A stretch of DNA of 64,000 nucleotides, taken from assembly GCA_022393335.1 (NCBI GenBank), contig JAJEKB010021016.1, positions 1 to 64,000 on the forward strand, given 5' to 3'. Below the pieces are notes generated by a model. It was not told the DNA's origin. It ran no database searches and saw nothing but the letters and a program-made list of their open reading frames with translations. The translations under genes were made by a program, and so were the position numbers. Shown here in pieces: positions 11,163 through 23,145 of this stretch; within the stretch, counting starts at the first letter, position 1; the number at the start of each line of letters is the position of its first letter. The DNA comes from Macrotrachela quadricornifera. Taxonomy: Eukaryota > Rotifera > Eurotatoria > Philodinida > Philodinidae.

Positions 11163-13133
11163 CCCAGGTCTATCAAAACGGTATCGTTTGCGAACCAAAA
11201 ACGAACCGTAAAAGTGATCAAAACGGGATCTTTATGGTAGTATACCGTATCGATTCGGGCCATTTTCGGTCCGTTTGAACCCGTATTTCCTGACACAGAA
11301 ATACGTACCGTATTATATCCGTATGATAAACGCACCGTATTTGGTCGTTTTCTCTCCGTTTACGGATAAAATTCGAATTTTAAGGTAGGATTCTAGTATG
11401 ATCATACTATGAAATTGTGCCAGATCTTCTATTATCCATGCAAGATTTTATTGAAACTTCAAATATAGTTTTTCATTGATCTCAGCGCTCTGTTCTAATC
11501 TGTGACATTTCCCTTTCCTAATCAACCGTTCTTCATAATTTTCTTTGATTTTCCATAATTTTTTATCAAACATCACCACACCTATGCAACTGATTCATAC
11601 TTACCATTATGACGATGTTAGCAAAACCATATCTAAATAAAAACAATAAAAATTTGATATATAAAATTTCTACTTACATATACCACGATATTATTTATAT
11701 ATCTGGATAAAAATAAACGAAAAGATTTTATATGTTAAACTTATAGTTGCCTATTCGACGGTGAAACTAAAATATCTAAAAAGAAAACAAACTTCGTATT
11801 TAAAGTTCTATTCATCTATTTGAGAATATTGTAATAATATCTAAATAAAAAAAATAAAAATCTAATTAAAATATTCAGACTTACCACACTATGGTATTAT
11901 TGATATATCTAAATAAAAACTAAGAACTCTATATATAAAAATCCTAAGTGTTCATCCCAAAATTTGATTGAAATGTCTAAATGAAACACAAGTATATAAA
12001 GTTTATATATATAATTCATACATTTTCAGTAATATTATTTTAATATCTATATAAAAAAAAGATTTGTATAAATAAAATTCTTATTTGTCCATATCGACGA
12101 CATGATTGGAATCTTGAAATAAAACAATTTTAATATATAAATTTCATATTTGTCTCTCGACGGTAAAAATGAAACTATCTAAATAAAAAAATGTAATCTC
12201 TACATAAAATTCGTACTTGCCTATTCGATGGTTTTATTGCATTATCTAAAAAAATAAAAATAAAAATTTAATACATAAAATTTATGCTTATTTTTTATCG
12301 ATAATATTGCCTAAATATGTGAAAAAGAAAGAGGAGAATTTTATATATGAATTAATATTTACCTATTTGACAATGTAATTCAAATATCTAAATAAACAAA
12401 AATAAGAATTTCGTCTATAAAATTTACACTTATCTATTTGATGATATTGCTGAAATATCTAAATAAAAAAGAAAGAAGAATTTTACAAATAAAATACATA
12501 CGTGCCTATTCAACGATTTTATTGAATTATCTAAATAAAAAGAGTATACATTGTTTATATATATAATTCATACGCTTTCGACGATATCGTTATAATATCT
12601 AAATAACAAAAAAGAATTTAATACGTAAATTTGATATTTCGCTTGTTCAAGATGATTTTTAAATATCTGAATCTAAAGATAATACAAATTATACATATAA
12701 ATTGTTTACTGCAATCGACAATGATGTGAAATTATCTATACAAAAAGTAAGATAGCAGACTAAGTTCATGTCTATATGCCTGTTTATCTTTAATGAGCTA
12801 TGTTGACGAAGAAATACTTTAGTCGCGCATAGTTAGATATGATTTTGCAAGATTCTGATCATCAAATTTTATTCAAATTTTATACTAAGAATCTTATAAG
12901 ATTTACTTTAGCATCTTATTATAAGATACATTAAAAACGGCTAAAAACGCCACTTAAACGGTGTTTCGTTACGGTGTAGTGAATGGTGTATGCTAAACGG
13001 CCCGTAAAACGGCCTGTAATGTATCCGTATATATGTAATTAACCGATACTCGTAAGCGAAAAATATCTGGACACCGTAAAGATGCCGTTTGGTATCGGTT
13101 TACCATCGTTTACGGACCGTCAATATAGACCTG
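11163..13133. mobile_element. TIR element copy 1 with internal 69-bp minisatellite
   Basis: It starts CCCAGGTCTATCAAAACGG and ends CCGTCAATATAGACCTG, the imperfect inverted complement. The outer ~200 bp at both ends are packed with ACGG/CCGTA motifs. The inside (about 11620-12740) is about 16 tandem units averaging 69 bp. Each carries a version of ATATCTAAATAAAA and of CTTACCTATTCGACGA. No transposase is seen. It abuts copy 2 head-to-tail with no spacer. Confidence 0.85.
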
Positions 13134-14966
13134 CCCAGGTCTATCAAAACGGTATCGTTTGCGAACCGAAAACGAACCGTAAAAGTGATCAAAACGGGAT
13201 CTTTACGGTAGTATACCGGATCGATTCGGGCCATTTTCGGTCCGTTCGAACCCGTATTTCCTGGCACAGAAATACGCACCGTATTGTATCCGTATGGTAA
13301 ACGCACCATATTTGGTCGTTTTCTCTCCGTTTACGGATAAAATTCGAATTTTAAGATAGGATTCTAGTATGATCATACTATGAAATTGTGCCAGATCTTC
13401 TATTATTCATGCAAGATTTTATTGGAACTTTAAATATAGTTTTTCATCGATCTCAGCGCTCTGTTCTAATCTGTGATATTTCCCTTTCCTAATCAACCGT
13501 TCTTCATAATTTTCTTTGATTTTCCATCACTTTTTATCAAACATCACCACACCTGTGCATCTGATTCATACTTACCATTACGACGATGTTAGAAAAATCA
13601 TATCTAAATAAAAAAAATAAAAATTTAATCTGTAAAATTTATACTTACATATGCCACGATATTATTAAAATATTTAAATAAAAGTAAAAAAAAGATTTTA
13701 TATGTTAAACTTATAGTTGACTATTCGACAGTAAAACTAAAATATCTAAAAAGAAAACAAACTTCGTATATAAAGTTCTATTTATCTATTTGAGAATATT
13801 ATAATAATATCTAAATAAAAAAAATAAAAATCTAATTAAAATATTCACACTTATCACACTATGGTATTATTGATATATCCAAATAAAAAATAAGAACTGT
13901 ATATATAAAAATCGTAAGTGTTCATTCCCAAATTTGATTGAAATGTCTAAATGAAAAACAAGTATAGAAAGTTTATATATATAATTCATACATTTTCAAT
14001 AATATTATTTTAATATCTATATAAAAAAAAGAATTGTATAAATAAAATTCTTATTTGTCCATATCGACGACATAATTGGAATCTTGAAATAAAACAATTT
14101 TAATATATAAATTTCATATTTGTCTCTCGACGATAAAAATGAAACTATCGAAATAAAAAAATGTAATCTCTATATAAAATTCATACTTGCCTATTCGATG
14201 GTTTTATTGCGTTATCTAAATAAATAAAAATAAAAATTTAATACATTAAATTTATGCTTATTTTTTCGATAATATTGCCTAAATATTTGAAAAACAAAGA
14301 GGAGAATTTTATTTATAAATTAATATTTACCTATTTGACGATGGAATTCAAATATCTAAATAAACAAAAATAAGAATTTTGTCTAGAAAATTTACACTTG
14401 TCTATTTGATGATATTGATGAAATATCCAAATAAAAAAAAAAGAATTTAACGCGTAAATTTGATATTTTGCTTGTTCACGATAACTTTGAAATATCTGAA
14501 TCTAAAGATAATAAAAATTATACATAAAAATTGTTTACTGCAATCGACAATGATGTGAAATTATCTATACGAAAAGTAAGACAGCAGACTAAGTTCATGT
14601 CTATATGCCTGTTTATCTTTATTGAGCTATGTTGACGAAGAAAAACTTTAGTTGCGCATGATTAGGTATGACTTTGCAAGATTCTGATCATCAGAATTTT
14701 ATTCAAATCTTATACTAAGAATCTTGTAAGATTTACTTTAGCATCTTATTATAAGATACATTAAAAAACGGCTAAAACCGCCACTTAAACGATGTTTCGT
14801 TACGGTATAGTAAATGGTGTATGCTAAACGGCCCGTAAAACGGCCTGCAATGTATCCGTATATATGTGATTAACCGATACTCGTAAGCGAAAAGTATCTG
14901 GACACCGTAAAGATGCCGTTTGGTATCGGTTTACCGTCGTTTACGGACCGTCAATATAGACCTGGG
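13134..14966. mobile_element. TIR element copy 2, tandem duplicate
   Basis: It repeats copy 1 from CCCAGGTCTATC to GACCTGGG in the same order and orientation, with scattered substitutions. It is 138 bp shorter, mainly because two minisatellite units of copy 1 (around 12490-12620) are absent. The array lies at about 13580-14540. The element-element junction at 13128-13141 reads GACCTGCCCAGGTC. The dimer may have formed by unequal recombination or by insertion at an existing end. Confidence 0.85.
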
Positions 14967-14982
14967 TGGGAATGTATCAGAT

Positions 14983-15499
14983 CAGCGTTTCTAATGGCAG
15001 GTGTACCTAGCAGAAGTAAAATGTACGGGACACCTGCTATTACAAAAAAACACGCTGCGGTACACTTGCTTAAAAAATTAGAGTGTACCTTGTACACTTT
15101 ACCAAGTGAATATACACTTTGCTTTTTATATGTTGAGAAGTATTTTTATTCTTACACATTTACTCTGAAATGATCGATAATATTACATAGTAATCTATAT
15201 TAAAATTTTATGTTTTTTTCTTATTCCAGTTTTTTATATTTACAGTTTATGTATTTATGAAACTATCAAATGTAAATTGAACTTGTTTATCTATTATTTG
15301 TTTGTTTAAAATTGATGTATTATTTTATAAAAGGAAAAAAATGAACTTGATTTATTTTGCATCATTTTGTAGTATATGAACCTTTGTTTGAGTACATTTT
15401 GTACCCTTACCATTTAAAAATAAAGTGTACACATACATTTTGTTTTAAGAAAATAGAGGGTACCGTACATTCTATTTTGGATTTCTATTAGAAACGCTG
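14983..15499. mobile_element. Short TIR element with GTGTAC repeats
   Basis: The terminal inverted repeat is CAGCGTTTCTAAT (14983-14995), with its complement at 15487-15499. Subterminal sequences are rich in GTGTAC, TGTACC and ACATTTTGTAC. The CAG start resembles hAT elements, but no 8-bp duplication is seen. Non-coding. Confidence 0.7.
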
Positions 15500-17046
15500 C
15501 AAAACAGATGTGCCAGAGTACATATGTATTATGTTAATTCGTGATAATTGTTAGAAATTTTCAAAAAAGTAAATTTCTGATTTCTACTTTTTTGATATTG
15601 ATTGATGATAATTTTACATGATTTTATGAAATAGTTTTATATGAAAAATAAGCTTCTGATTTCTACTTTTGCTTAATTCTTGGAATATGATGAGGGAAAT
15701 AGGTATAATATGCTCTTATTTGTGACAATTTTAGAAATTTTACAGACAGGTCAATTTCCAATATTTTTTTTATGGATATTTTCTCACAAAACTGAATCAA
15801 CTTTAAAGCAGGCTGTATCGTTATATTTATGAATTACATCCTGAAGTAAATTTCTGAATTGGGTTCGGCAAAGCACTTTAGTAAATTCCTGGTAAAAAGC
15901 AGAAATTAGAAACAGAAGTTTATTGAAAACTGGTTAAAATCGGAGATTTGCCACACTTTCCTGTTACTGTTACTTTTTTTTGCATTAAATGTTCGCGTGA
16001 GATATAGAAATGGCCATGAGTTAAGAGAAAGACCCTCATTCACACACTATTTGGTAAATTATCAAATTTAAACACGTGTGTAAATTTATGCACGGCGGGG
16101 CATGTAGTAGTAATAGAGAGAAAGCTCTCAAGCACATGTTCTGTCGTTTTCTGACATAGTAGGTTTTCAATATAGAAATTTCTCTAGCAATGTCGGTTAG
16201 TACCGTTAGTATATGATAAAAATATTATTGTCGCCTGTGGACAGTTAGTGTGTTATTTTCTATATAATAGTTGTGAAATATGAGATTTGTGATCGTCTGT
16301 CTAGTCAGTTTGGAGAAAGCAGGATACAATTTACAATACTGACTGCTTTTATACATGTTAAACATAATTGTTATTATTTACTATCTGAGAAGAAGTAATA
16401 CAAAACCTTGACTAGTCAGTTATAAGAACTTCTCCTTTTCTTTTCAATGACACTAACATCTTCCTGTTTCTTTCATTACACTGGCCATCTTCTTCCACAT
16501 AACACAGAACAATGACGCATGTCAGTTGATTGTTTCTGCTCTATGTAGATGAAGCAGTAGAAACGAAATTACGAAAATACAATTCTGATTACTCACTGAT
16601 CACAAAATTAAAAATAAAGAAAGATCTAACCTATTAACTAGTCTGAAAAGAGTAAGAAACACAACAATCAAAAGAAGCAATTTTTACGACAGCAAAATGA
16701 ATTGATGAGACCCATCAGGTTAAATGAATTACAAAAGATTTGCCATTGTTGTGAACTTTATAACAACTATAGGAGTTCAGTATAATTGTGATATTCGGAG
16801 GCAACCAAAAGTCTAAAATATGATGTTTAAAATAAAATCCTCCCTCTTTAGCTTATTTGTCTTTCCTGCTTTTTGTCATTTAAATTGTGTGATCGATTCG
16901 ACTCAGTTGAAAAATCTCTATTGATTCTGAATGTTCTTTATTTGCATGCAATAGTTTTAATGCTCAGTAATATATCCATTTTGTAGGATATAGATAACGC
17001 TAGCTAGCCTCATTTTGATGACTGATTTGGAAACTTCATCACCATT
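15500..17046. other. Spacer upstream of the giant receptor
   Basis: A degenerate direct repeat (TTAGAAATTTT near 15550 and 15730) is visible. Two short ORFs, at 16724 (MNYKRFAIVVNFITTIGVQY) and 16820 (MMFKIKSSLFSLFVFPAFCH), look like signal peptides. Either could be a first exon of the receptor that begins at 17047, but I found no in-frame splice pair that is convincing. Confidence 0.4.
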
Positions 17047-20000
17047 ATGCAACAAAAAATGTTGAATGGACAGTCTCTCATTGTTGTAACGGGCTTACGT
17101 GTGCAACTTATAACATGCCAACCTTTTCATATGTACGAAACTGAGAGATTTGGTAATACATTGAAGCAACGTTTCTGTCTATATAACGTAATAAATAGAG
17201 AAAATGTGATACAGCTGATACCCAATTGTCTAAGACCAAATCTGTATAAACCTATAGTCAATAATACTGTATCGATAACTTCAAACAGTAGCAAATTGTT
17301 AACATTCACAGAACTAAAGGATCATAACGTCACATCATTATATTTGTATGTATGGTCAGCACCAATTGATCTCGCTGAACGATATCAAAATTTTCTTGAA
17401 ACTGGTATGTATAATAGTACGATCTATCGCAATTGCTCGACTCCTTGGTTTGGTCCCAACTGTGAGTTCATCTTCAGTTGGAATGGTTCTTTTTCTACGA
17501 TTGTCAAACGTCAAATGCTGGAACGAACATCGATAATGAATTCTGATTCTGTCAAACGGAAAATCTTGAGTTACACGAATCACTCTTGTTATATGCATAT
17601 GAAATGTGATCGAGGGCCACCACCTATGTGTCTTGACTGGCGAGAGATATGTGATGGAAAAATTGATTGTATGGATAATGCAGCCGATGAAGAACATTGT
17701 CATTATCTCGAAATGAACACCTGTAATGAAAATGAATACCAATGTCAAAACGGAATGTGCGTGGACAAAGAATTTTTCGCTGATAGTATCGATGATCCTG
17801 ATTGTCTTGATGGCACTAATGAACAAGTATTTCATCAGAACGATTTTTACCAATATCGATGTGGCTATAATGTCAAAGTTGGCTGTGAAGAATTGGCCCC
17901 CCGTTGGTTAGGACACTTTTCATGTGGTGATGGTCATTGGGTACCACACTTTCCTACTATGTTTGATCTAGCTGAATGTTTGAATGGACGTCTATTGCAA
18001 CACATGCGAGCAATCATGAGCTACGATGCAAATCGACATCAATTGACATATCAATGCTGGACTGCCGTAGTATGTGGTATTGCATTGCAGGATAAAAGCA
18101 GAGTTTTTGAGAACTACGTCGACATTGACTGCATGGCAATACCTTTTAGGAATTTGATAGAATCGATCAAACGTGAATGCCCTTCTTTGTTTATTTTTCC
18201 TAGATCTCCACTGATCGACAATCATGTTCGTCTCCTTTACGTGAACAACATGACTAATTTGAAATTTGCTTATCTAACACCACAATTTGTCTGTTTCGAT
18301 GAAATACGCTGTGATTTTCTGTCGGATTTTGTCAAAATCAATGGATTATCATGTTATTCATCGAAAAAGCTGCACGAGAGTATTCCATACACAGAATATC
18401 CTCGGATGTTGGTAACATTAACAATGATATTTCGACAATGTTCCCGTCATGGCTTGACAACAAATAGCTCTGAAAATTGTCCTACATCATCATTGTTTCA
18501 CTGCCCAAACTCATCCAAATGCATCTCGATGACACGACTTGACGATGATTCTGAAGACTGTCCCGATAAAAGTGATGAACACAACAAGGAAAGTTGTTTT
18601 TTTCAGCGGCAATTTCGATTCGAATGTAGCAAGCGGTGTCTTTCTTCTTTGCTCATTCGTGATGGTGTTAAACACTGCTCAAGTGAGATAGATGAAAACG
18701 TTTCTCCTCACGACATGAATAAACCTGTTGCACTATTTCCTTACGTATGCAACGGTTTGGTTGGTATAAGTCCAATTCTCATTGACGGTCGTTATGAAGA
18801 CGATGAATCTTCGTGTCCTGTGTCGTGGCCTTGCGTTACTGAATATACAGTATGTGATCATGTATGGCACTGTGCAAATGGTGCCGATGAAGTATCTTGC
18901 ACTTTCTATAAGGGATGGAAACTACAATGCAAAGCAAATGAACATTGGTGCATGTCTTATGATAAGTCAGAACTATTCTGCTTGGCTATAAAGAGGGCGA
19001 ATGATGGACAAATTGATTGCCGTGGAGGATCTGATGAACGACACTACTGTCGTGCACTTTATCCCAAACAACCAAGTGTTCGTTACCGCTGTTGGAATAC
19101 GAGTATATGTATAAGCGTAAAACGACTGTGTGATTGTATTGAACATTGTCCCCACGGTGATGACGAATATGATTGTGATGAATATTGTATTGGTGATGGT
19201 GAAGATGATATTTGTGATAATTATTGGACTCGAGATGAAAAGCTTGCTTTATGCGAACTAAACGAAGTTCGAGCGGAAGCAAAAAAATACTTTAGTGTCA
19301 AGATACCATCACGATATGTTGAGGCTAGTAATTTACGTGAAAAACGACAAAATAGTGATCGATTACTAGTCGGTGAACAGTCGGTGCAAATTGATAAACA
19401 AGATCGATATCGCTCTTGGTTATGTAACCATGGTGTTCTTTCACAATGGAAAGATGGTAAATACAAATGCTTTTGCCCACCGAGTTATTATGGGAAACGA
19501 TGTCAATTTCAGAGCGACCGTCTTACAGTCAAACTTAAATTTTCTCTTTCTGGGACTCACGAAGCGTATGCCCAATTTCAAATATTAGCGCTGCTCCTCG
19601 ATGAAAAACATAGTGCGGTAGCTTTCGAACAGCTCAGCTATGTATCGGTTCGTGACTGCCAGAGAAAATTTACAATATATTTACTTTATCCTATTCCGCC
19701 AAAATCTCATAGCAGTTTCTCTGTGCGAATTGATATTTATCTCGTAACAGCAACAAATGTCTCCTATCGAGTCAGCTCATTTTTAACCATTCCATTTCAA
19801 TTTTTACCCGTCAATCGATTGTCTGTAATAGTCAAAATTTTACACATTCATAACAAACCGATCAATTGTGGCTTACCCTGCAAGCATGGCCGGTGTTTCG
19901 AGTACTCGAATGTAAATGAGCACTACTGTCAATGTGAGCCTAAATGGACTGGTCATTTATGTGATATTCCCTACGAATGTGACTGTTCGCAAGAGTCGTA

Positions 20001-21768
20001 CTGTACCGGAACCGTACAAAACAAATCCATCTGTATATGCCCTTTGCATAAGTTTGGTTCTCGATGTTACCTATGGCATAGAGAAAATAGAACATGCAAG
20101 AACGGTGGTTATTGTCTTAAAACTGATTTACGTATCCATGATGACCATTGTATGTGTATCTGTCCGAATGAGTTTGAAGGCTCTCATTGTGAATTGGTGC
20201 GTACAAGTATTAATATTACATTCGCTTCTTCGATAAAAATGCCTGAGAAGATTCTACTTCATTTTATAGCTGCTCAGCTTAATAATAATCCTGTGCGTGG
20301 TACACTTTTCAGTAAAATCCCGATCGGCAAACGAAGCTTACGTGTATATACAAGCAGTGAATTTCATCTTGCGTATCTTGAATTTCGTACTGAATATCAT
20401 CTTATTGCATTCCAAGAAGAGTACAAACAATCTGCTTCCCTATCAACACATATTTCATCAAATACGCGCTGTCCACACGTCCGTGAACTTTTTAACATCA
20501 CAGTGGCTAATTATCCATTAATAAAACTGATCAAATTTGAGCAGGAGCCGTGCCATGAGCCGTCTCGCCTCTTATGCTTTCGTGATGAATGGCAGTTGTG
20601 TTATTGTAACAGACATCATATAACTAATTGCGTTCGCTTTAACTTCAAACAAAGTTATGACTGTGCTCGTTCGAACTATTGCGAGAATGGTGGTAAGTGT
20701 TTTCAAGACCATCCGATGTGCCCAAAAAAATCGATGTGTCTATGTCCTAATTGCTTCTACGGATCTAAATGTCAACTAGATACACAAGGTCACAGTTTAT
20801 CTCTTAATGTTATTATCGGTAGCTATATTTTACCTTACCAAAACTTAGCTAGTCAACCAACGATTGTAAAAGTCAGTGTCGGTCTGACCATAGTCATGTT
20901 GATGATTGGTCTCACGAACAGTCTTTTATTATTTGTTACATTTACGCAGAAGAATCCAAACACAATTGGTTGTGGTCACTACTTGTTTGCCTTGTCAATC
21001 TTTTCTTTTGTTACTCTTTTAGTATTCGCCATCAAGATTTGCTTTCTTCTCTTAACCCAAACAGGTTATATACAAAATCGATCATTCCTTTTCACCAGTT
21101 GTATAACGATCGAATTCTTTCTTAAGTTTCTACCAGTTACTAGTGAATGGTTGACAGCAAGTGTTGCAGTAGAACGAATGTGCATTACCTATATGGGCAT
21201 TAATTTCGACAAACTAAAAAGCAAGCGATCTGCCAAACAGACGATTTCAGTTGTCTTACTTGTTTCTGTAGTTACAACACTTCATGATCCACTCAATCGC
21301 CGACTAATTGAAGATGAAGAAGAAAATCGTGTATGGTGTACAGTCATTTATTCCTCAACTATGCAAATCTATACGTTGACCATGAACATTTTTCTATTTG
21401 TTACTCCTTTCGTAATTAATATCATTTCTGCTTTTGCCATTATTATCGCAAATATTCGACGACGTTCGACTATTCACCATACATTAAATTATCGTCAACA
21501 TCTTCTCAATCAATTTCGAGAGAATAAGCACTTGATTGTAAGTCCAATGGTGTTAGCGTTGCTTGCTATGCCTCGTTTGTATATCTCCTTCATATCGGGA
21601 TGTATGAAATCAGTAGATGATTCTTGGCTGTTTCTTGCTGGTTATTTTATCTCGTTTGTACCATACATTCTTAATTTTGCCGTGTTCGTTTTACCATCAA
21701 ACATGTACAAGAAGGAGGTCAGTATAATCATAAGAAAACATTTGCAATGGACTAGGCGACTACTATAA
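17047..21768 (+). CDS. LDLa/EGF-repeat receptor with C-terminal 7TM domain
   Basis: A single open frame of 1573 aa. The N-terminal region (about 50-180) has WSAPIDLAERYQ and STPWFGPNC. LDL-receptor class A modules with acidic Ca-binding ends (DGKIDCMDN, DDDSEDCPDKSDE, HGDDEYDC) lie at about 180-217, 223-257, 475-518, 593-620, 623-668 and 679-710. EGF-like modules ending in CxCxxxxxGxxC lie at about 790-820, 940-973, 977-1008, 1016-1050 and 1205-1243. A rhodopsin-like 7TM domain occupies about 1273-1560, with VAVERMCITY as the DRY-like site after helix 3. The layout resembles snail GRL101-type LDLa receptors and is typical of expanded bdelloid families. The likely role is a surface receptor for an unknown extracellular ligand. 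No signal peptide follows this ATG, and an in-frame stop lies at 17023, so a 5' exon may be missing. The gene is tail-to-tail with 23146-24268. Confidence 0.88.
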   Translation: MQQKMLNGQSLIVVTGLRVQLITCQPFHMYETERFGNTLKQRFCLYNVINRENVIQLIPNCLRPNLYKPIVNNTVSITSNSSKLLTFTELKDHNVTSLYLYVWSAPIDLAERYQNFLETGMYNSTIYRNCSTPWFGPNCEFIFSWNGSFSTIVKRQMLERTSIMNSDSVKRKILSYTNHSCYMHMKCDRGPPPMCLDWREICDGKIDCMDNAADEEHCHYLEMNTCNENEYQCQNGMCVDKEFFADSIDDPDCLDGTNEQVFHQNDFYQYRCGYNVKVGCEELAPRWLGHFSCGDGHWVPHFPTMFDLAECLNGRLLQHMRAIMSYDANRHQLTYQCWTAVVCGIALQDKSRVFENYVDIDCMAIPFRNLIESIKRECPSLFIFPRSPLIDNHVRLLYVNNMTNLKFAYLTPQFVCFDEIRCDFLSDFVKINGLSCYSSKKLHESIPYTEYPRMLVTLTMIFRQCSRHGLTTNSSENCPTSSLFHCPNSSKCISMTRLDDDSEDCPDKSDEHNKESCFFQRQFRFECSKRCLSSLLIRDGVKHCSSEIDENVSPHDMNKPVALFPYVCNGLVGISPILIDGRYEDDESSCPVSWPCVTEYTVCDHVWHCANGADEVSCTFYKGWKLQCKANEHWCMSYDKSELFCLAIKRANDGQIDCRGGSDERHYCRALYPKQPSVRYRCWNTSICISVKRLCDCIEHCPHGDDEYDCDEYCIGDGEDDICDNYWTRDEKLALCELNEVRAEAKKYFSVKIPSRYVEASNLREKRQNSDRLLVGEQSVQIDKQDRYRSWLCNHGVLSQWKDGKYKCFCPPSYYGKRCQFQSDRLTVKLKFSLSGTHEAYAQFQILALLLDEKHSAVAFEQLSYVSVRDCQRKFTIYLLYPIPPKSHSSFSVRIDIYLVTATNVSYRVSSFLTIPFQFLPVNRLSVIVKILHIHNKPINCGLPCKHGRCFEYSNVNEHYCQCEPKWTGHLCDIPYECDCSQESYCTGTVQNKSICICPLHKFGSRCYLWHRENRTCKNGGYCLKTDLRIHDDHCMCICPNEFEGSHCELVRTSINITFASSIKMPEKILLHFIAAQLNNNPVRGTLFSKIPIGKRSLRVYTSSEFHLAYLEFRTEYHLIAFQEEYKQSASLSTHISSNTRCPHVRELFNITVANYPLIKLIKFEQEPCHEPSRLLCFRDEWQLCYCNRHHITNCVRFNFKQSYDCARSNYCENGGKCFQDHPMCPKKSMCLCPNCFYGSKCQLDTQGHSLSLNVIIGSYILPYQNLASQPTIVKVSVGLTIVMLMIGLTNSLLLFVTFTQKNPNTIGCGHYLFALSIFSFVTLLVFAIKICFLLLTQTGYIQNRSFLFTSCITIEFFLKFLPVTSEWLTASVAVERMCITYMGINFDKLKSKRSAKQTISVVLLVSVVTTLHDPLNRRLIEDEEENRVWCTVIYSSTMQIYTLTMNIFLFVTPFVINIISAFAIIIANIRRRSTIHHTLNYRQHLLNQFRENKHLIVSPMVLALLAMPRLYISFISGCMKSVDDSWLFLAGYFISFVPYILNFAVFVLPSNMYKKEVSIIIRKHLQWTRRLL

Positions 21769-23145
21769 ATGGACTAAAATCACTTGTATATTACGACTTG
21801 CATACTATTGTCATTCTATCATGCTTGATGTCAATAATTGAAAATTTTTTCTTACAAGATCAATATTCAAATTCATCATCTTTGATATATTCCAATTTAT
21901 ACTTCTTGGACAATCAATATTAACGAAAAATGCGTTAATGATCGTACAAAGACTCGTATTAATACCTTATGAACGCGTTACAAATATTAAAAACTTTTCT
22001 ACGACGTTAGATAAAACCAGGACTTTTCGAGAGCCTATAAGCAGCTAAGATGAAATTTTCTTTTTTCTTGATCCACAAAGATAAAACATATGTAATTATT
22101 CTATCTTATTCATTCACAGTATAAACGGGTTTTTGAATAGCATCAGGTAAACTTAGTTTATACTACCGTTAAGTAATTTAATTGACTTGGATGTATTAGA
22201 TTATGAAAACAGCTTTCATCACTCTCTAAACTCCAGCTAAGAATTCGAATATTTGGTTGTAACCCATTCATTAACATTTTGGTGATGGGCATGGTATATA
22301 TTCCATGTAGGGTTTTGAGACATATCTGAGATGGTATTTATATGACGTCCACCATCAAATGATATAAATAATAAATAAGACTTTATATAATAATTTTGAT
22401 ACAGATCCTTGCCGTTTCATATAACAATGAACTAATTTATTGTATTTATTCAAAGGATTGAATGAAAAAATCTATTTTTTAAAAAAAACCCTGCCACAAA
22501 AGGGTTAATAGTGGTTACATTGTTGATTATAGAAGGAATTATCCAAAAAAATAATCAATTACTTGAAGAATCGTTAGCTTCAATGACTATTGTTCTTGCC
22601 TTTTATTTCTACTATGTCATATGTCAATTTCTTTCTGATCAATTCCATTAAAATATATATTTTGAATCATTTTGAAAAGTTATTATACGTTTCTGATTTC
22701 TTCAAATCATTTTTGTTGAACAGTAAACGAACGAATCCATACTATCAATTTGAAAGATGCTATGTAATTGTTACTGTATTCTTTCAAAATTTGGTAAAGA
22801 TTATTCATTATATGGAAAAGTAATAAAAAAAACCTAATGACTTATGTTAAAAATAGTGCGATACGTGATAATTTTCTGATTTTATAATAAAACCAGATTG
22901 CTATTTTTTTATTATTTTCTTTGGGTTTTTCTTTTGCTAAATACAGAGCTATTCTCTCAAAAGCTCAACATGAACGGAAATAATTGACGAGAATAATTAC
23001 AAATATAGTTTTTTTACGTTCTAATTTTAAAAAAGCATTCTGAAACATTCATTGACTTTGAGAGATAAACAAATGATTATTGAATCTAATAACAAATAAG
23101 CGTCAGTACAAAAATACAAGCATTGTAATATATAATGTCATTAGT
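21769..23145. other. Spacer between two convergent receptor genes
   Basis: AT-rich, no gene. A transposon-like end CCACAAAAGGG|TTAA lies at about 22494-22508 and resembles the piggyBac-like ends at 45132 and 55864. Its partner was not found. Confidence 0.45.

Noticed and set aside
17356..17853. Long minus-strand ORFs opposite the receptor gene (also at 18986, 19221, 23625)
   Set aside because: They are antisense shadows of cysteine-rich or hydrophobic coding sequence.
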